Assembly: GCF_017315985.1 (NCBI RefSeq)
Contig: NZ_JAFLVR010000020.1
Span: forward strand, 138,766-202,765
DNA from: Candidatus Enterococcus murrayae
Lineage (GTDB): Bacteria > Bacillota > Bacilli > Lactobacillales > Enterococcaceae
Direction of reading: 5' to 3'
DNA length: 64,000 nucleotides
The translations under genes were made by a program, and so were the position numbers. Below the pieces are notes generated by a model that was not told the DNA's origin, did no database searches, and saw nothing but the letters and a program-made list of their open reading frames with translations. Positions 1 to 9,280 of the stretch are shown here, piece by piece; within the stretch, counting starts at the first letter, position 1; every line of letters starts with the position of its first letter.

Positions 1-645
1 AAGCTCCCCGGCATAATTTCGCATAGTTTCAATTGGTCTGACAAAACGCTTAGATAAACGCCAGGCAAGGATACTTGCAAGGATGACAGCCCCAAGAAGA
101 CTGATTAGCAGCATAAAATAGCCAGATAATTGATTTTTATGAATAGCATCTACTTTTGAATACATCAGCACAACACCTTTGACTGAGCCTTCAGACAAGA
201 TAGGAGTGGCAATCGTTAGTTCTTGTAATTGAAAAAGATTTCTTTTTTTTGTCACTTGTGTTTGTTTGCTGGCAAATGTTTTCGCCATAATGCTCTTAGC
301 TTCATCAGGAGGGCTTTCCTGGTTGATTGAATCCTCGTGATGATAATTAATGATCGTGTTCATTTTTGAATCCAGTACCCAAACATTCTCACCAGCTATT
401 TGATTGATAAAGCGCAAAAAGGCGCCATATCCGCCACCGCCTCCTTTTTGGCCTGTGCGAGATCCATTAGTAAAATAATCTGAAAGGGTGGCGCTAATCA
501 ATTCACTTCGATGCGTCATTTCCTCCTGATGCAGATCCTCTGTTTGTTTCGCGAAAAGAATGCCGAAGAAAAGAGCACTCATTGTAGCAAAAATCAGTAA
601 TAAGCCCACAAATTGCTGGATCAGTCGAATCGTAATTTTTTTCAT
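1..645 (-). CDS. Sensor histidine kinase, N-terminal part (cut by window edge)
   Basis: Membrane sensor kinase, partner of the response regulator just upstream; its ATG overlaps the regulator's stop in an ATGA, so the pair is translationally coupled. The 215 visible codons run open to base 1. They show a membrane segment at about residues 8-32, an extracytoplasmic sensor region of about 140 residues with a glycine-rich patch (GGGGGYG, near 67), a second membrane segment at about 172-195 and the start of a HAMP linker (RFVRPIETM). The dimerisation/phosphoacceptor and ATPase domains must lie outside the window, so kinase identity rests on architecture and on the adjacent regulator. The signal sensed cannot be told. 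Confidence 0.85.
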   Translation of the reverse strand, partial: MKKITIRLIQQFVGLLLIFATMSALFFGILFAKQTEDLHQEEMTHRSELISATLSDYFTNGSRTGQKGGGGGYGAFLRFINQIAGENVWVLDSKMNTIINYHHEDSINQESPPDEAKSIMAKTFASKQTQVTKKRNLFQLQELTIATPILSEGSVKGVVLMYSKVDAIHKNQLSGYFMLLISLLGAVILASILAWRLSKRFVRPIETMRNYAGEL

Positions 646-1325
646 GTGGATTCCTCGATTCGGTAACCTTCGCCCCAAACAGTCTCGATCTGCCAGTCAC
701 TAACGCCAGCTTTTTTCAATTTTGCCCGCAAACGCTTAATATGGCTATCTACTGTGCGGCTGTCACCGTAATAATCGTAACCCCAGACAGTGTCTAGCAG
801 ATTGTCGCGAGTAAAGACTTTGTTTGGATATTTTGCAAATAAAACCAGTAATTCAAATTCCTTTTTAGTCAATTTGAGTTCTTTATCCTGGACGACAGCT
901 TGACGATTTTCCAAAAGCAGGCGCATCGATCCTAAAGTCAGCTGCTTTATCATAGATTCTTTCTCAAAATCAATGCGCCGCATAATCGCCTTGATTCGAT
1001 ACAAGACTTCTTTTGGTGAAAAGGGTTTAATGATATAGTCGTCCGCACCTACCTCTAAACCTAAAATACGATCTGCATCCTCCGATTTAGCCGTGATCAT
1101 AATGATGGGAACCGTAGATTTTTCACGAATTTGTTGGCAAATCTCAAACCCATTTACATGCGGGAGCATGATGTCCAATAAGATAAAATCGACGGGATGA
1201 CTGTCAAAGTAAGGAAGTGCATCTTTACCGTCATAAACAACATCTGTCTCATAACCAGCTTCCTTCAAGTAACGATTCAAAACATCCACGATTTGTGTGT
1301 TGTCTTCGATGATCAATAGTTTCAT
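642..1325 (-). CDS. OmpR/PhoB-family response regulator
   Basis: DNA-binding response regulator of 227 residues, first gene of a two-gene operon with the kinase at 1-645. The receiver domain (1-115) has the acidic pocket IIEDN, phosphoacceptor D51 in LLDIMLP, T78 and K100 in IIKPF. The C-terminal winged helix (about 130-225) contains KLTKKEFELL and the recognition stretch SRTVDSHIKRLRAKL. I chose the ATG at 1325 because AAAGGAAGG sits 7 bases before it; a TTG 18 bases earlier would start inside that ribosome binding site. A TATAAT on this strand at 1367-1362 is a plausible -10 but no good -35 accompanies it. The regulon is unknown. Confidence 0.93.
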   Translation of the reverse strand: MKLLIIEDNTQIVDVLNRYLKEAGYETDVVYDGKDALPYFDSHPVDFILLDIMLPHVNGFEICQQIREKSTVPIIMITAKSEDADRILGLEVGADDYIIKPFSPKEVLYRIKAIMRRIDFEKESMIKQLTLGSMRLLLENRQAVVQDKELKLTKKEFELLVLFAKYPNKVFTRDNLLDTVWGYDYYGDSRTVDSHIKRLRAKLKKAGVSDWQIETVWGEGYRIEEST

Positions 1326-1542
1326 ATCGGGCCTTCCTTTCAAAAGGGTGTCTGTCTATTCATTATATCGCAACTCTTTCATGGAAGGAGTCCCAAAAAG
1401 AAAATAGGATAAGATAGCGTAGTCTCTGTACAAATACATAATCATATAAGAAAATATCCGCGATTTATTGCTAAAAAAATAAGGTAAGCAAAATAAGACA
1501 GTCTTTCGCGGCAATTGAGCAATAATTTACAATCCAAATTTT

Positions 1543-1570
1543 TTGAAAGCGTTTTTTGTTATGATACACT
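1543..1570 (+). promoter_or_regulatory. glpO promoter with overlapping cre (CcpA) site
   Basis: TTGAAA (1543-1548), a 16-base spacer and TACACT (1565-1570) form a plausible sigma-A promoter; TATGAT at 1560 is an alternative -10. TGAAAGCGTTTTTT (1544-1557) matches the cre consensus TGWAANCGNTNWCA at all but the last two positions and covers the -35, which fits CcpA repression of glycerol genes by better sugars. The rest of the 1346-1683 gap is AT-rich leader with no other element that I can support. Confidence 0.6.
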
Positions 1571-1683
1571 GATTTTGTAAGTTCGATTAAAGCTATTCTT
1601 CGTATAAAAGGGGATGTTTATTTCAGAGCTCATTATTCGATTCAACCAACCGATTTATTTAAAAAGGAATGAGGTGTTTATCT

Positions 1684-3495
1684 ATGTTTTCTTTTCGAGA
1701 ACGATCGAAAATGATTCAAAATTTGGAAGATCAAACCTTTGATTTAGTAATCATTGGCGGCGGAATCACAGGAGCGGGAGTCGCATTGCAGGCAGCGGCT
1801 TCGGGTCTATCTGTCGCGTTAGTAGAAATGCAGGATTTTGCTGAAGGGACATCTTCCAGATCTACGAAATTAGTGCATGGGGGATTACGCTATCTAAAAA
1901 CCTTTGATGTAGAGGTTGTAGCGGACACAGTAAGCGAGCGGGCGATTATTCAAAGCGTTGCGCCGCATATTCCGAAAGCGGATCCAATGATTTTACCGAT
2001 TTTTGATGAACCAGGTTCCACCTTCAATATGTTCTCTGTAAAAGTAGCAATGGATCTTTATGATCACTTAGCAGGGATCACCGGCGGTAAATATGCCAAC
2101 TATATGCTGTCGAAGGAAGAAATTTTAGAACGAGAACCGCAGTTAGAATCAGAAGGGTTATTAGGTGGAGGCGTTTATCTAGACTATCGTAATAACGATG
2201 CTCGTTTAGTAATTGAAAATATCAAGCGAGCAGTCGAAGATGGTGCCATCGCTGTTAGTCGTATGAAGGTTGAAGAAATTGATCATGACGAGCAAGGAAA
2301 AGTATCCGGTGTAAAAGCCAAAGATTTATTGAGTGATCAAACAATCACCATCAAAAGCAGACTAGTGATCAATACTGCTGGACCATGGTCTGATTTTGTC
2401 AATAAGCTGGACGATAAAATCGACCACAAGCCTCACATGAGACCAACCAAAGGTGTCCATTTAGTTGTAGATGGCGAAAAGCTGAAGGTTCCTCAACCAA
2501 CGTATTTTGATACGGGTGAAAATGATGGTCGAATGATTTTTGTTATTCCTAGAGAAAGCAAAACCTATTTTGGTACGACTGATACGGATTATCAGGGAGA
2601 TTTCAACCATCCAACCGTCGAGCAAGAGGACGTTGACTATTTATTGAAAATCGTTAATCTTCGTTATCCTGAAGCAAATCTGACAATCAATGATATCGAA
2701 GCTGCGTGGGCAGGGTTACGACCTCTGATTAGTAATGCAGGCGGCGATTATAACGGAACGAAAAAGGAAAAAATCAGCGATGAGAATTTTGAGAAAATCA
2801 TTCGCGCGGCTGGAGACTATGCCAATGGAAAACAATCCCGTCCGGAAGTAGAAAAAACAATCAGTGATGCGGCAAAAGAAGAACCGAAAGACAATCCATC
2901 GGCTGTTTCACGCGGCAGTGATTTGACTATCGCAAAAGATGGCCTTTTGATTCTATCTGGCGGAAAGCTGACGGATTACCGTTTGATGGCCACTGGGGCA
3001 ATGAAGAAAATTATTTCTTTATTGTCTGACAGTAATTTTAAATTGATCGATTCTGAAAATTATCCAGTCTCTGGTGGAGAAATCGATCCAAAAAATGTCG
3101 ATGAAGAATTAGCGAAAATTGCTAAAAAGGGTGAAGAGCAGGGCTTAAGTGCGGAAGACGCGAAGTTCTTAGCAGAGCTTTATGGATCAAACGCAGAAAA
3201 AGTTTTTGCCTTGAAGGATCAAGGGCCATTTGAAGGTCTCTCATTGGCAGAGTCTATGTCGTTACGCTACGCCATGGAGGCTGAGATGACGCTAACACCG
3301 GTCGATTATTTATTACGCCGGACAAACTATATGCTGTTTATCAGTCACCGCTTAATGGAAATTAAGGATGCAGTGGTTGATGCTATGGCAGACTATTTTG
3401 ATTGGGAGGCTGAAACGAAGAAAAGCTATCAATCACAATTAGAGCAGCAAATCAAAGAAACACAATTAACGGATTTAAAAAAGCACCAAATATAA
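1684..3495 (+). CDS. glpO: Alpha-glycerophosphate oxidase (FAD, H2O2-forming)
   Basis: Oxidises sn-glycerol 3-phosphate to dihydroxyacetone phosphate with O2, giving hydrogen peroxide; a peripheral, FAD-dependent enzyme. The dinucleotide-binding motif IIGGGITGAG is at about 23-32 and the substrate/flavin loop GTSSRSTKLVHGG follows near 60-72. Length (603 residues) and the extended region around 350-400 fit the lactic-acid-bacterial oxidase type rather than the respiratory dehydrogenase GlpD. The ATG at 1684 follows AGGAATGAGGTG; an in-frame ATG at 1669 lies inside that ribosome binding site and is less likely. First gene of the glpO-glpK-glpF run and carries the catabolite-controlled promoter. 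Expected to be a main source of peroxide during aerobic growth on glycerol. Confidence 0.96.
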   Translation: MFSFRERSKMIQNLEDQTFDLVIIGGGITGAGVALQAAASGLSVALVEMQDFAEGTSSRSTKLVHGGLRYLKTFDVEVVADTVSERAIIQSVAPHIPKADPMILPIFDEPGSTFNMFSVKVAMDLYDHLAGITGGKYANYMLSKEEILEREPQLESEGLLGGGVYLDYRNNDARLVIENIKRAVEDGAIAVSRMKVEEIDHDEQGKVSGVKAKDLLSDQTITIKSRLVINTAGPWSDFVNKLDDKIDHKPHMRPTKGVHLVVDGEKLKVPQPTYFDTGENDGRMIFVIPRESKTYFGTTDTDYQGDFNHPTVEQEDVDYLLKIVNLRYPEANLTINDIEAAWAGLRPLISNAGGDYNGTKKEKISDENFEKIIRAAGDYANGKQSRPEVEKTISDAAKEEPKDNPSAVSRGSDLTIAKDGLLILSGGKLTDYRLMATGAMKKIISLLSDSNFKLIDSENYPVSGGEIDPKNVDEELAKIAKKGEEQGLSAEDAKFLAELYGSNAEKVFALKDQGPFEGLSLAESMSLRYAMEAEMTLTPVDYLLRRTNYMLFISHRLMEIKDAVVDAMADYFDWEAETKKSYQSQLEQQIKETQLTDLKKHQI

Positions 3496-5022
<1,527 letters not shown>

Positions 5023-5030
5023 GGCAATCA

Positions 5031-5088
5031 GTCAGCTGCACAACGCAACTAAATTTTTATGAGAGAAAAAATTTATTGTGCAGCTGAC
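5031..5088 (+). promoter_or_regulatory. Long inverted repeat between glpK and glpF
   Basis: GTCAGCTGCACAA (5031-5043) pairs perfectly over 13 bp with TTGTGCAGCTGAC (5076-5088). Inside the loop AAATTTTT and AAAAAATTT can pair again, making a two-storey hairpin. No T-tract follows the distal arm, so it is not a standard terminator; an mRNA processing or stability element, or attenuation of glpF, is possible. Confidence 0.6.
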
Positions 5089-5118
5089 ATAGCACCAAAA
5101 ATTAAAGGGGATGAGTTT

Positions 5119-5841
5119 ATGGACACGAGTATGTCAACGCAGGTTATTGGAGAAATTATCGGAACAATGGTCTTAGTATTATTAGGTGATGGTGTCGTGG
5201 CAGGTGTAAGCTTGCGTAAAACCAAAGCGGAAGGTGCGGGCTGGATCGCCATTACATTAGGCTGGGGCGCTGCCGTTACAATTGGAGCTTATGCGGCAGG
5301 CTACATGTCATTTGCACACCTGAACCCCGCAGTGACGATCGGTATGGCAATTGCTGGAAAGATTGGTTGGGACATGGTCGTTCCATACATTTTAGGTCAA
5401 ATGATCGGTGCGATCATCGGTGCGGTTCTGGTCTATATCCATTATTACCCGCATTGGAAGGAAACGAACGATCAAGCGGCGATACTAGGTGTATTTTCTA
5501 CAGGTCCGGCAATCCGCAGTCTAGGTGCCAATCTGATCAGTGAAATAATCGGAACCTTCATGCTGGTATTCGCTTTATTAGCGTTTGGCATGAGTAAATT
5601 TGGGGACGGATTAAATCCGATCGCTGTGGGTATTTTGATTTTAGTTATTGGATTGTCTCTGGGCGGTACGACTGGTTATGCGATCAACCCAGCTCGAGAC
5701 TTAGGTCCGCGAATCGCTCATGCTTTCTTGCCAATTCCCAATAAAGGCGGTTCTGATTGGGGCTACTCTTGGGTTCCAGTTGTAGGTCCAATTATTGGCG
5801 GTATATTAGCCGCATTGTTGTTTATGATCTTACCAATGTAA
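5119..5841 (+). CDS. glpF: Glycerol uptake facilitator (aquaglyceroporin)
   Basis: MIP-family channel for passive glycerol entry. Six hydrophobic helices and both hemipore signatures are visible: HLNPAVTIG near residue 70 and INPARDLGPR near 194; the aspartate after the second NPAR is typical of glycerol-conducting rather than water-only members. The ATG at 5119 follows AAAGGGGATGAG with good spacing and gives 240 residues; an earlier in-frame ATG at 5059 lies inside the glpK-glpF hairpin and would add 20 residues unlike the family's N-terminus. Third gene of the glp cluster, supplying substrate to GlpK. The gene ends shortly before a hairpin at 5850. Confidence 0.95.
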   Translation: MDTSMSTQVIGEIIGTMVLVLLGDGVVAGVSLRKTKAEGAGWIAITLGWGAAVTIGAYAAGYMSFAHLNPAVTIGMAIAGKIGWDMVVPYILGQMIGAIIGAVLVYIHYYPHWKETNDQAAILGVFSTGPAIRSLGANLISEIIGTFMLVFALLAFGMSKFGDGLNPIAVGILILVIGLSLGGTTGYAINPARDLGPRIAHAFLPIPNKGGSDWGYSWVPVVGPIIGGILAALLFMILPM

Positions 5842-5849
5842 ATCTTTTG

Positions 5850-5875
5850 GGGTAATAGAAATCAGTCTATTACCC
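5850..5875 (+). terminator. Hairpin after glpF
   Basis: GGGTAATAGA (5850-5859) pairs perfectly with TCTATTACCC (5866-5875) around a 6-base loop. The downstream stretch is not T-rich, so it may only partly terminate, letting some transcription enter the GNAT and dha genes. Confidence 0.55.
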
Positions 5876-5900
5876 TAATGTGCTTTAAACATAAAGTAAA

Positions 5901-6428
5901 ATGAAAGGGACGAAAACAATAGAAACAGAACGACTAATAATTAGAAAATTTGTACCAGGTGATTGGCCGGATCTGTTAGAGTATCTGTCAGATCCACGCG
6001 TTGTTAAATATGAGCCTTACGGACCGATCAATCAGCAGCAGAGTATTGAAATCGCTCAAAGTCATAGCGAGTCTGATGAATTCTGGGCGGTTTGCTTGAA
6101 GAATAAGGTAATCGGAAACATCTATCTTGAGGAGGTTGTTCAGGATAGCTGGGAACTGGGCTTTGTCTTTCATTATGACTTTCAGCATCAAGGCTATGGC
6201 TATGAGGCTGCTTCGAGGCTGATCGATCAAGTTTTCGCACAAGGAGCTCATCGGATTTTTGCGGAGTGTCATCCGGATAATCAGGCTTCTTGGAGGTTAT
6301 TAGAAAAATTAGGATTCAAAAGAGAAGGGCATTTGCGAAAGAATCTCTTCTTTAATAAAGCAGAGGATGGCACACCAATCTGGCAAGACACACTTGTCTA
6401 TGGATTGCTTAGAGAAGAGTACACGTAA
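5901..6428 (+). CDS. GNAT-family N-acetyltransferase (RimJ/RimL type)
   Basis: Acetyl-CoA-dependent acetyltransferase of 175 residues. It opens with ETERLIIRKF, the usual beta-1 of the RimJ-like group. The acetyl-CoA pyrophosphate loop is seen as HYDFQHQGYGYEA (about 92-104), followed by FAECHPDNQASWRLLEKLGF, the standard C-terminal half. The substrate is not recognisable; members modify protein N-termini, aminoglycosides or small amines. It lies between glpF and dhaK, about 60 bases after glpF and 47 before dhaK, all in the same direction, so it probably rides on the glycerol transcript. The start ATG at 5901 has only a weak ribosome binding site (ATAAAG). Confidence 0.85.
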   Translation: MKGTKTIETERLIIRKFVPGDWPDLLEYLSDPRVVKYEPYGPINQQQSIEIAQSHSESDEFWAVCLKNKVIGNIYLEEVVQDSWELGFVFHYDFQHQGYGYEAASRLIDQVFAQGAHRIFAECHPDNQASWRLLEKLGFKREGHLRKNLFFNKAEDGTPIWQDTLVYGLLREEYT

Positions 6429-6475
6429 AAACAATATAAAGGAAAAAACTTAAGAGAACTGAGGAGGAAGTGCAA

Positions 6476-7459
6476 GTGAAAAAAATAATCAATGATCCGA
6501 AAAATGTTGTAGAGGAAATGGTCAGCGGATTGGTTGGCGCTTATCCAGATTATGTGAAGCAGGTCCCTGAAACATTAGTTGTTGCCCGCAGTGATGACTT
6601 TGATCAAGTTGCTTTAGTCAGCGGCGGCGGCAGCGGACATGAGCCCTCTCATGCTGGCTTTGTCGGCGATGGGATGTTGAGTGCGGCCGTTTGCGGACAG
6701 GTCTTTACTTCCCCAACGCCAGATCAAATCCATGAAGCGATCAAAGCCACGGATAAAGGAAAAGGAACCTTGATGATCGTTAAAAATTACTCAGGTGATG
6801 TCATGAACTTTGATATGGCTAAGGATTTGGCTGAAATGGATGATATTGAAGTAGATTCTGTATTAGTCGATGATGATATCGCAGTTGAAGACAGCACCTA
6901 TACACAAGGCCGCCGCGGAGTGGCTGGAACGGTGTTGGTTCATAAGATTTTAGGTGGTTTAGCTCGTGAAGGAAAATCGGTTTCTGAACTGGCCGGCTAT
7001 GGAAAAGAGTTAGTCAAAGATATTAAAACAGTCGGAATTGCTTTGTCTGGAGCAACTGTTCCGGAAGTAGGCAAGCCTGGTTTTATTTTAGCGGACGATG
7101 AAATGGAATTTGGTGTCGGTATCCATGGCGAGCCCGGCTATCGTCGAGAAAAAGTTAAACCTTCTTATGATATCGCAAAAGAGATTATTGGCAAGCTAAA
7201 AGCAGAATTCAATTGGCAAAAAGGCGATAAATACGGTCTGTTTGTCAATGGTATGGGTGCTACTCCATTAATGGAACTGTTCATTATGTTTAATGATGCA
7301 AAGAACATTCTTGCTGAAGATGGAATCGAGCTGACATTCAATAAAGTCGGCAATTATATGACATCGCTTGAAATGGCAGGAGCATCCATCACGATGATCA
7401 AATTAGACGAAGAGCGCTTACGTTTATTAAATGAGCCTGTTCACACGATTGCTTGGTAA
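6476..7459 (+). CDS. dhaK: PTS-dependent dihydroxyacetone kinase, DHA-binding subunit
   Basis: Holds dihydroxyacetone as a hemiaminal on a histidine while DhaL-ADP/ATP transfers phosphate from DhaM. 327 residues with the family motifs [16 protein letters not shown] (about 49-64) and the covalent substrate site [11 protein letters not shown], histidine near 216. The best start is the GTG at 6476, 8 bases after AGGAGG; a GTG at 6470 also in frame is too close to that site. It heads dhaK-dhaL-dhaM, a complete bacterial PTS-type kinase. The product, dihydroxyacetone phosphate, is also the product of GlpO, so both glycerol routes converge here. No glycerol dehydrogenase gene is present in the window to make dihydroxyacetone. 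Confidence 0.95.
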   Translation: MKKIINDPKNVVEEMVSGLVGAYPDYVKQVPETLVVARSDDFDQVALVSGGGSGHEPSHAGFVGDGMLSAAVCGQVFTSPTPDQIHEAIKATDKGKGTLMIVKNYSGDVMNFDMAKDLAEMDDIEVDSVLVDDDIAVEDSTYTQGRRGVAGTVLVHKILGGLAREGKSVSELAGYGKELVKDIKTVGIALSGATVPEVGKPGFILADDEMEFGVGIHGEPGYRREKVKPSYDIAKEIIGKLKAEFNWQKGDKYGLFVNGMGATPLMELFIMFNDAKNILAEDGIELTFNKVGNYMTSLEMAGASITMIKLDEERLRLLNEPVHTIAW

Positions 7460-7532
7460 AAAACTAAGCTTTTGAGCTGGCTAAATTAAAGGAATCGCAA
7501 GCTGAAGAAAAGAGTATTCAAGGAGGCCCACT

Positions 7533-8111
7533 ATGTTTACACCAGAAAATTTGCGCAAAACGTTGGAACTATTCAATGAAAAGATTCAAATCAAAAAGGA
7601 CTATTTAAGCGAGCTAGACACACCAATCGGTGATGGCGACCATGGAAACAACATGGCTCGAGGCATGGATGCGGTGATGGCGGCGGATCTATCTGGAGAA
7701 TTACCGGATATTTTTAAAGCGACCGCGATGGCATTGATCAGCAAGGTTGGTGGAGCATCCGGTCCTCTTTATGGAACGGCTATGATGGAAATGATGAAGG
7801 CCAGCAAAGAGTCAAGTGAGCCTGAAATACTGTTGAACGCGGCTATCGCCGGAATCGAAAAACGCGGAAATTCAACCGTTGGTGAAAAAACGATGTTAGA
7901 TTTATGGGTACCGGCAGTAGAAAATTTGAATAACGGTACTTTAAATCCAGCTACACTAGAAATATTAGTTGAACAAACAAAAAATATTAAAGCGACCAAA
8001 GGCAGAGCTTCTTATGTCGGCGAACGTTCGATTGGCCATATTGATCCAGGTGCGATGTCGTCTGCGTATTTCTTTGAGTCAATGATTGAGGCAGGTGTTT
8101 TCAGTGACTAG
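7533..8111 (+). CDS. dhaL: Dihydroxyacetone kinase, ADP-binding subunit
   Basis: Nucleotide-carrying subunit of the PTS-type kinase: it keeps a bound ADP that is rephosphorylated by DhaM and passes phosphate to substrate held by DhaK. 192 residues; the metal-binding aspartates are in LDTPIGDGDHGNNMARG (near 28-44), and GGASGPLYGTAMM and GERSIGHIDPGAMSS are the other nucleotide-barrel motifs. Ribosome binding site AAGGAGG 7 bases before the ATG. The 73-base gap to dhaK has no terminator, and its last 8 bases overlap dhaM, so the three are coupled. Confidence 0.95.
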   Translation: MFTPENLRKTLELFNEKIQIKKDYLSELDTPIGDGDHGNNMARGMDAVMAADLSGELPDIFKATAMALISKVGGASGPLYGTAMMEMMKASKESSEPEILLNAAIAGIEKRGNSTVGEKTMLDLWVPAVENLNNGTLNPATLEILVEQTKNIKATKGRASYVGERSIGHIDPGAMSSAYFFESMIEAGVFSD

Positions 8112-8472
8112 AGGTGTTGTGTTAGTTTCACATACGAAAGAAATACCAGAAGGTCTGAAGCGATTGATCGGCGAAGTCGCTAAAGGAGTACCTGTAACTA
8201 CAGCGGGAGGCCTAGAGGACGGCGGCGTCGGAACTTCAATGGAGCGAATTTCCCAAGCAATCGAAGAAAATTCGGCAGATGAGTTGTTAGCTTTTTATGA
8301 TTTGGGCAGTGCAAAAATGAATTTGGAAATGGCCATCGAAATGACAGACAAAAAAGTGACACTGTTTGATACAGCTTTGGTCGAAAGCGCTTATACTGCT
8401 TGTGCATTATTGGCGGCCGATGCAGAGGAAGCAGAGATTGAAAAGCAATTAGCTGAGTTAAAAATAAAATAA
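8104..8472 (+). CDS. dhaM: Dihydroxyacetone kinase phosphotransfer subunit (EIIA-Man type)
   Basis: Takes phosphate from HPr and passes it to ADP on DhaL. This short form (122 residues) is the single EIIA-mannose-type domain found in Firmicutes, lacking the HPr and EI domains of the E. coli protein. The phosphorylated histidine is H10 in GVVLVSHTKE; the GGLEDGGVGTS segment is a further family signature. I take the GTG at 8104, inside the end of dhaL and 7 bases after GAGGCAGGTG; a longer frame from 8086 lacks a ribosome binding site and would add residues before the first beta strand. Last gene of the operon, followed by the repeat element at 8499. Confidence 0.92.
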   Translation: MTRGVVLVSHTKEIPEGLKRLIGEVAKGVPVTTAGGLEDGGVGTSMERISQAIEENSADELLAFYDLGSAKMNLEMAIEMTDKKVTLFDTALVESAYTACALLAADAEEAEIEKQLAELKIK

Positions 8473-8498
8473 ACTTTTACAGAATTCGCTTACCATAT

Positions 8499-8589
8499 TT
8501 AAAGTCTTTTTGAAAATACTTAACAAAAGTAAAGTCGAACGCTTATATTTCTATCGATTACGATAGTATATGAGCGTTCGACTTTTCTT
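8499..8589 (+). repeat. Dispersed two-hairpin element, copy A (forward)
   Basis: First of six related elements. Left hairpin AAAGTCTTTTT/AAAATACTT, then a long stem starting AAAGTCGAACGC (8531) closed by GCGTTCGACTTT (ending 8585), with a second perfect stem CTATCG/CGATAG (8551-8566) inside. Both stems differ in sequence from the other copies yet pair fully. It separates dhaM from the convergent gene at 8588 and should end transcription both ways. Confidence 0.85.
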
Positions 8590-9280
8590 ATTTACGTTCT
8601 GGAAAATGGAAATCCACTAGCGCCGTATTTAGGAACTGATTGAATTCTTTCATTAATAGAAATTTTTCGACGGTTTCAGTGATAAAGTTATCTGACGTGA
8701 GAATTTCCTGATCAGTCAAAGAAAGCTCCAAATACATGCTCTTGTATTTTAAGAACTCAGCAACAGGCGAATCCGCATAAGCTTCATATCCCCGCGGCAT
8801 CCGTTTTAATTGCTTACCCATTACGCGATAATATTTCTTAAAAGTGGGGTTTTCGATGATCGATAGAAATTCTGCTTCGCGTTCCAACAGTGCTTGACGA
8901 ATAAGCTCAGTAGCTTCTGAAAACATATCCGCAAATAGTCCGCCGCCTAAAAAAGATTGGTTGTTTGGTTTTAGGAAAAGGAAATAGCCGCAGGGAATCG
9001 GCAGCTTGCCCTTGGGACCGATATGTGCCCGCAAAACGGAATTATAAGGTGCTTTATCATGACTAAAGCGTGTATCGCGGTTCAGTTTAAAGGTTAGATT
9101 TTTTGCTGGAATCAGCGGTATTTCTGGATCTTTCTCATGAAGCGCCTGTGACAAGGCATCTACTAATTGATTAAACGCTTCAATAACTGTCGTTCGTTCT
9201 TGCTTTGTTTCATGGAACCAATCTCGGTTATTATTCTTTTCCAAATTAGATAAGTAATCAAACATTTTTTCATATGTCAT
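8588..9280 (-). CDS. DUF2461 family protein
   Basis: 230-residue cytoplasmic protein of the DUF2461 family (TIGR02453), function unknown. Recognisable family strings are FLSNL-like MFDYLSNLEKNNNRDWFHE at the N-terminus, FKLNRDTRFSHDKAPYN near 63-79 and the GYFLFLKPNNQSFLGGGLF core near 97-115. Its ATG overlaps the last 11 bases of the sigma-factor gene upstream, so the two are translationally coupled; GAAGGAG precedes the ATG by 9 bases. The coupling is the only functional hint: it may act with the regulon of that sigma factor. Confidence 0.88.
   Translation of the reverse strand: MTYEKMFDYLSNLEKNNNRDWFHETKQERTTVIEAFNQLVDALSQALHEKDPEIPLIPAKNLTFKLNRDTRFSHDKAPYNSVLRAHIGPKGKLPIPCGYFLFLKPNNQSFLGGGLFADMFSEATELIRQALLEREAEFLSIIENPTFKKYYRVMGKQLKRMPRGYEAYADSPVAEFLKYKSMYLELSLTDQEILTSDNFITETVEKFLLMKEFNQFLNTALVDFHFPERK

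Noticed and set aside
1560-1565. TATGAT as main -10 of glpO
   Set aside because: Only 11 bases after the TTGAAA -35; TACACT at 1565 has proper spacing, though TATGAT as an extended -10 is not excluded.
5031-5088. Rho-independent terminator between glpK and glpF
   Set aside because: Strong stem but no T-tract after either arm, so reported as a hairpin of unknown function instead.
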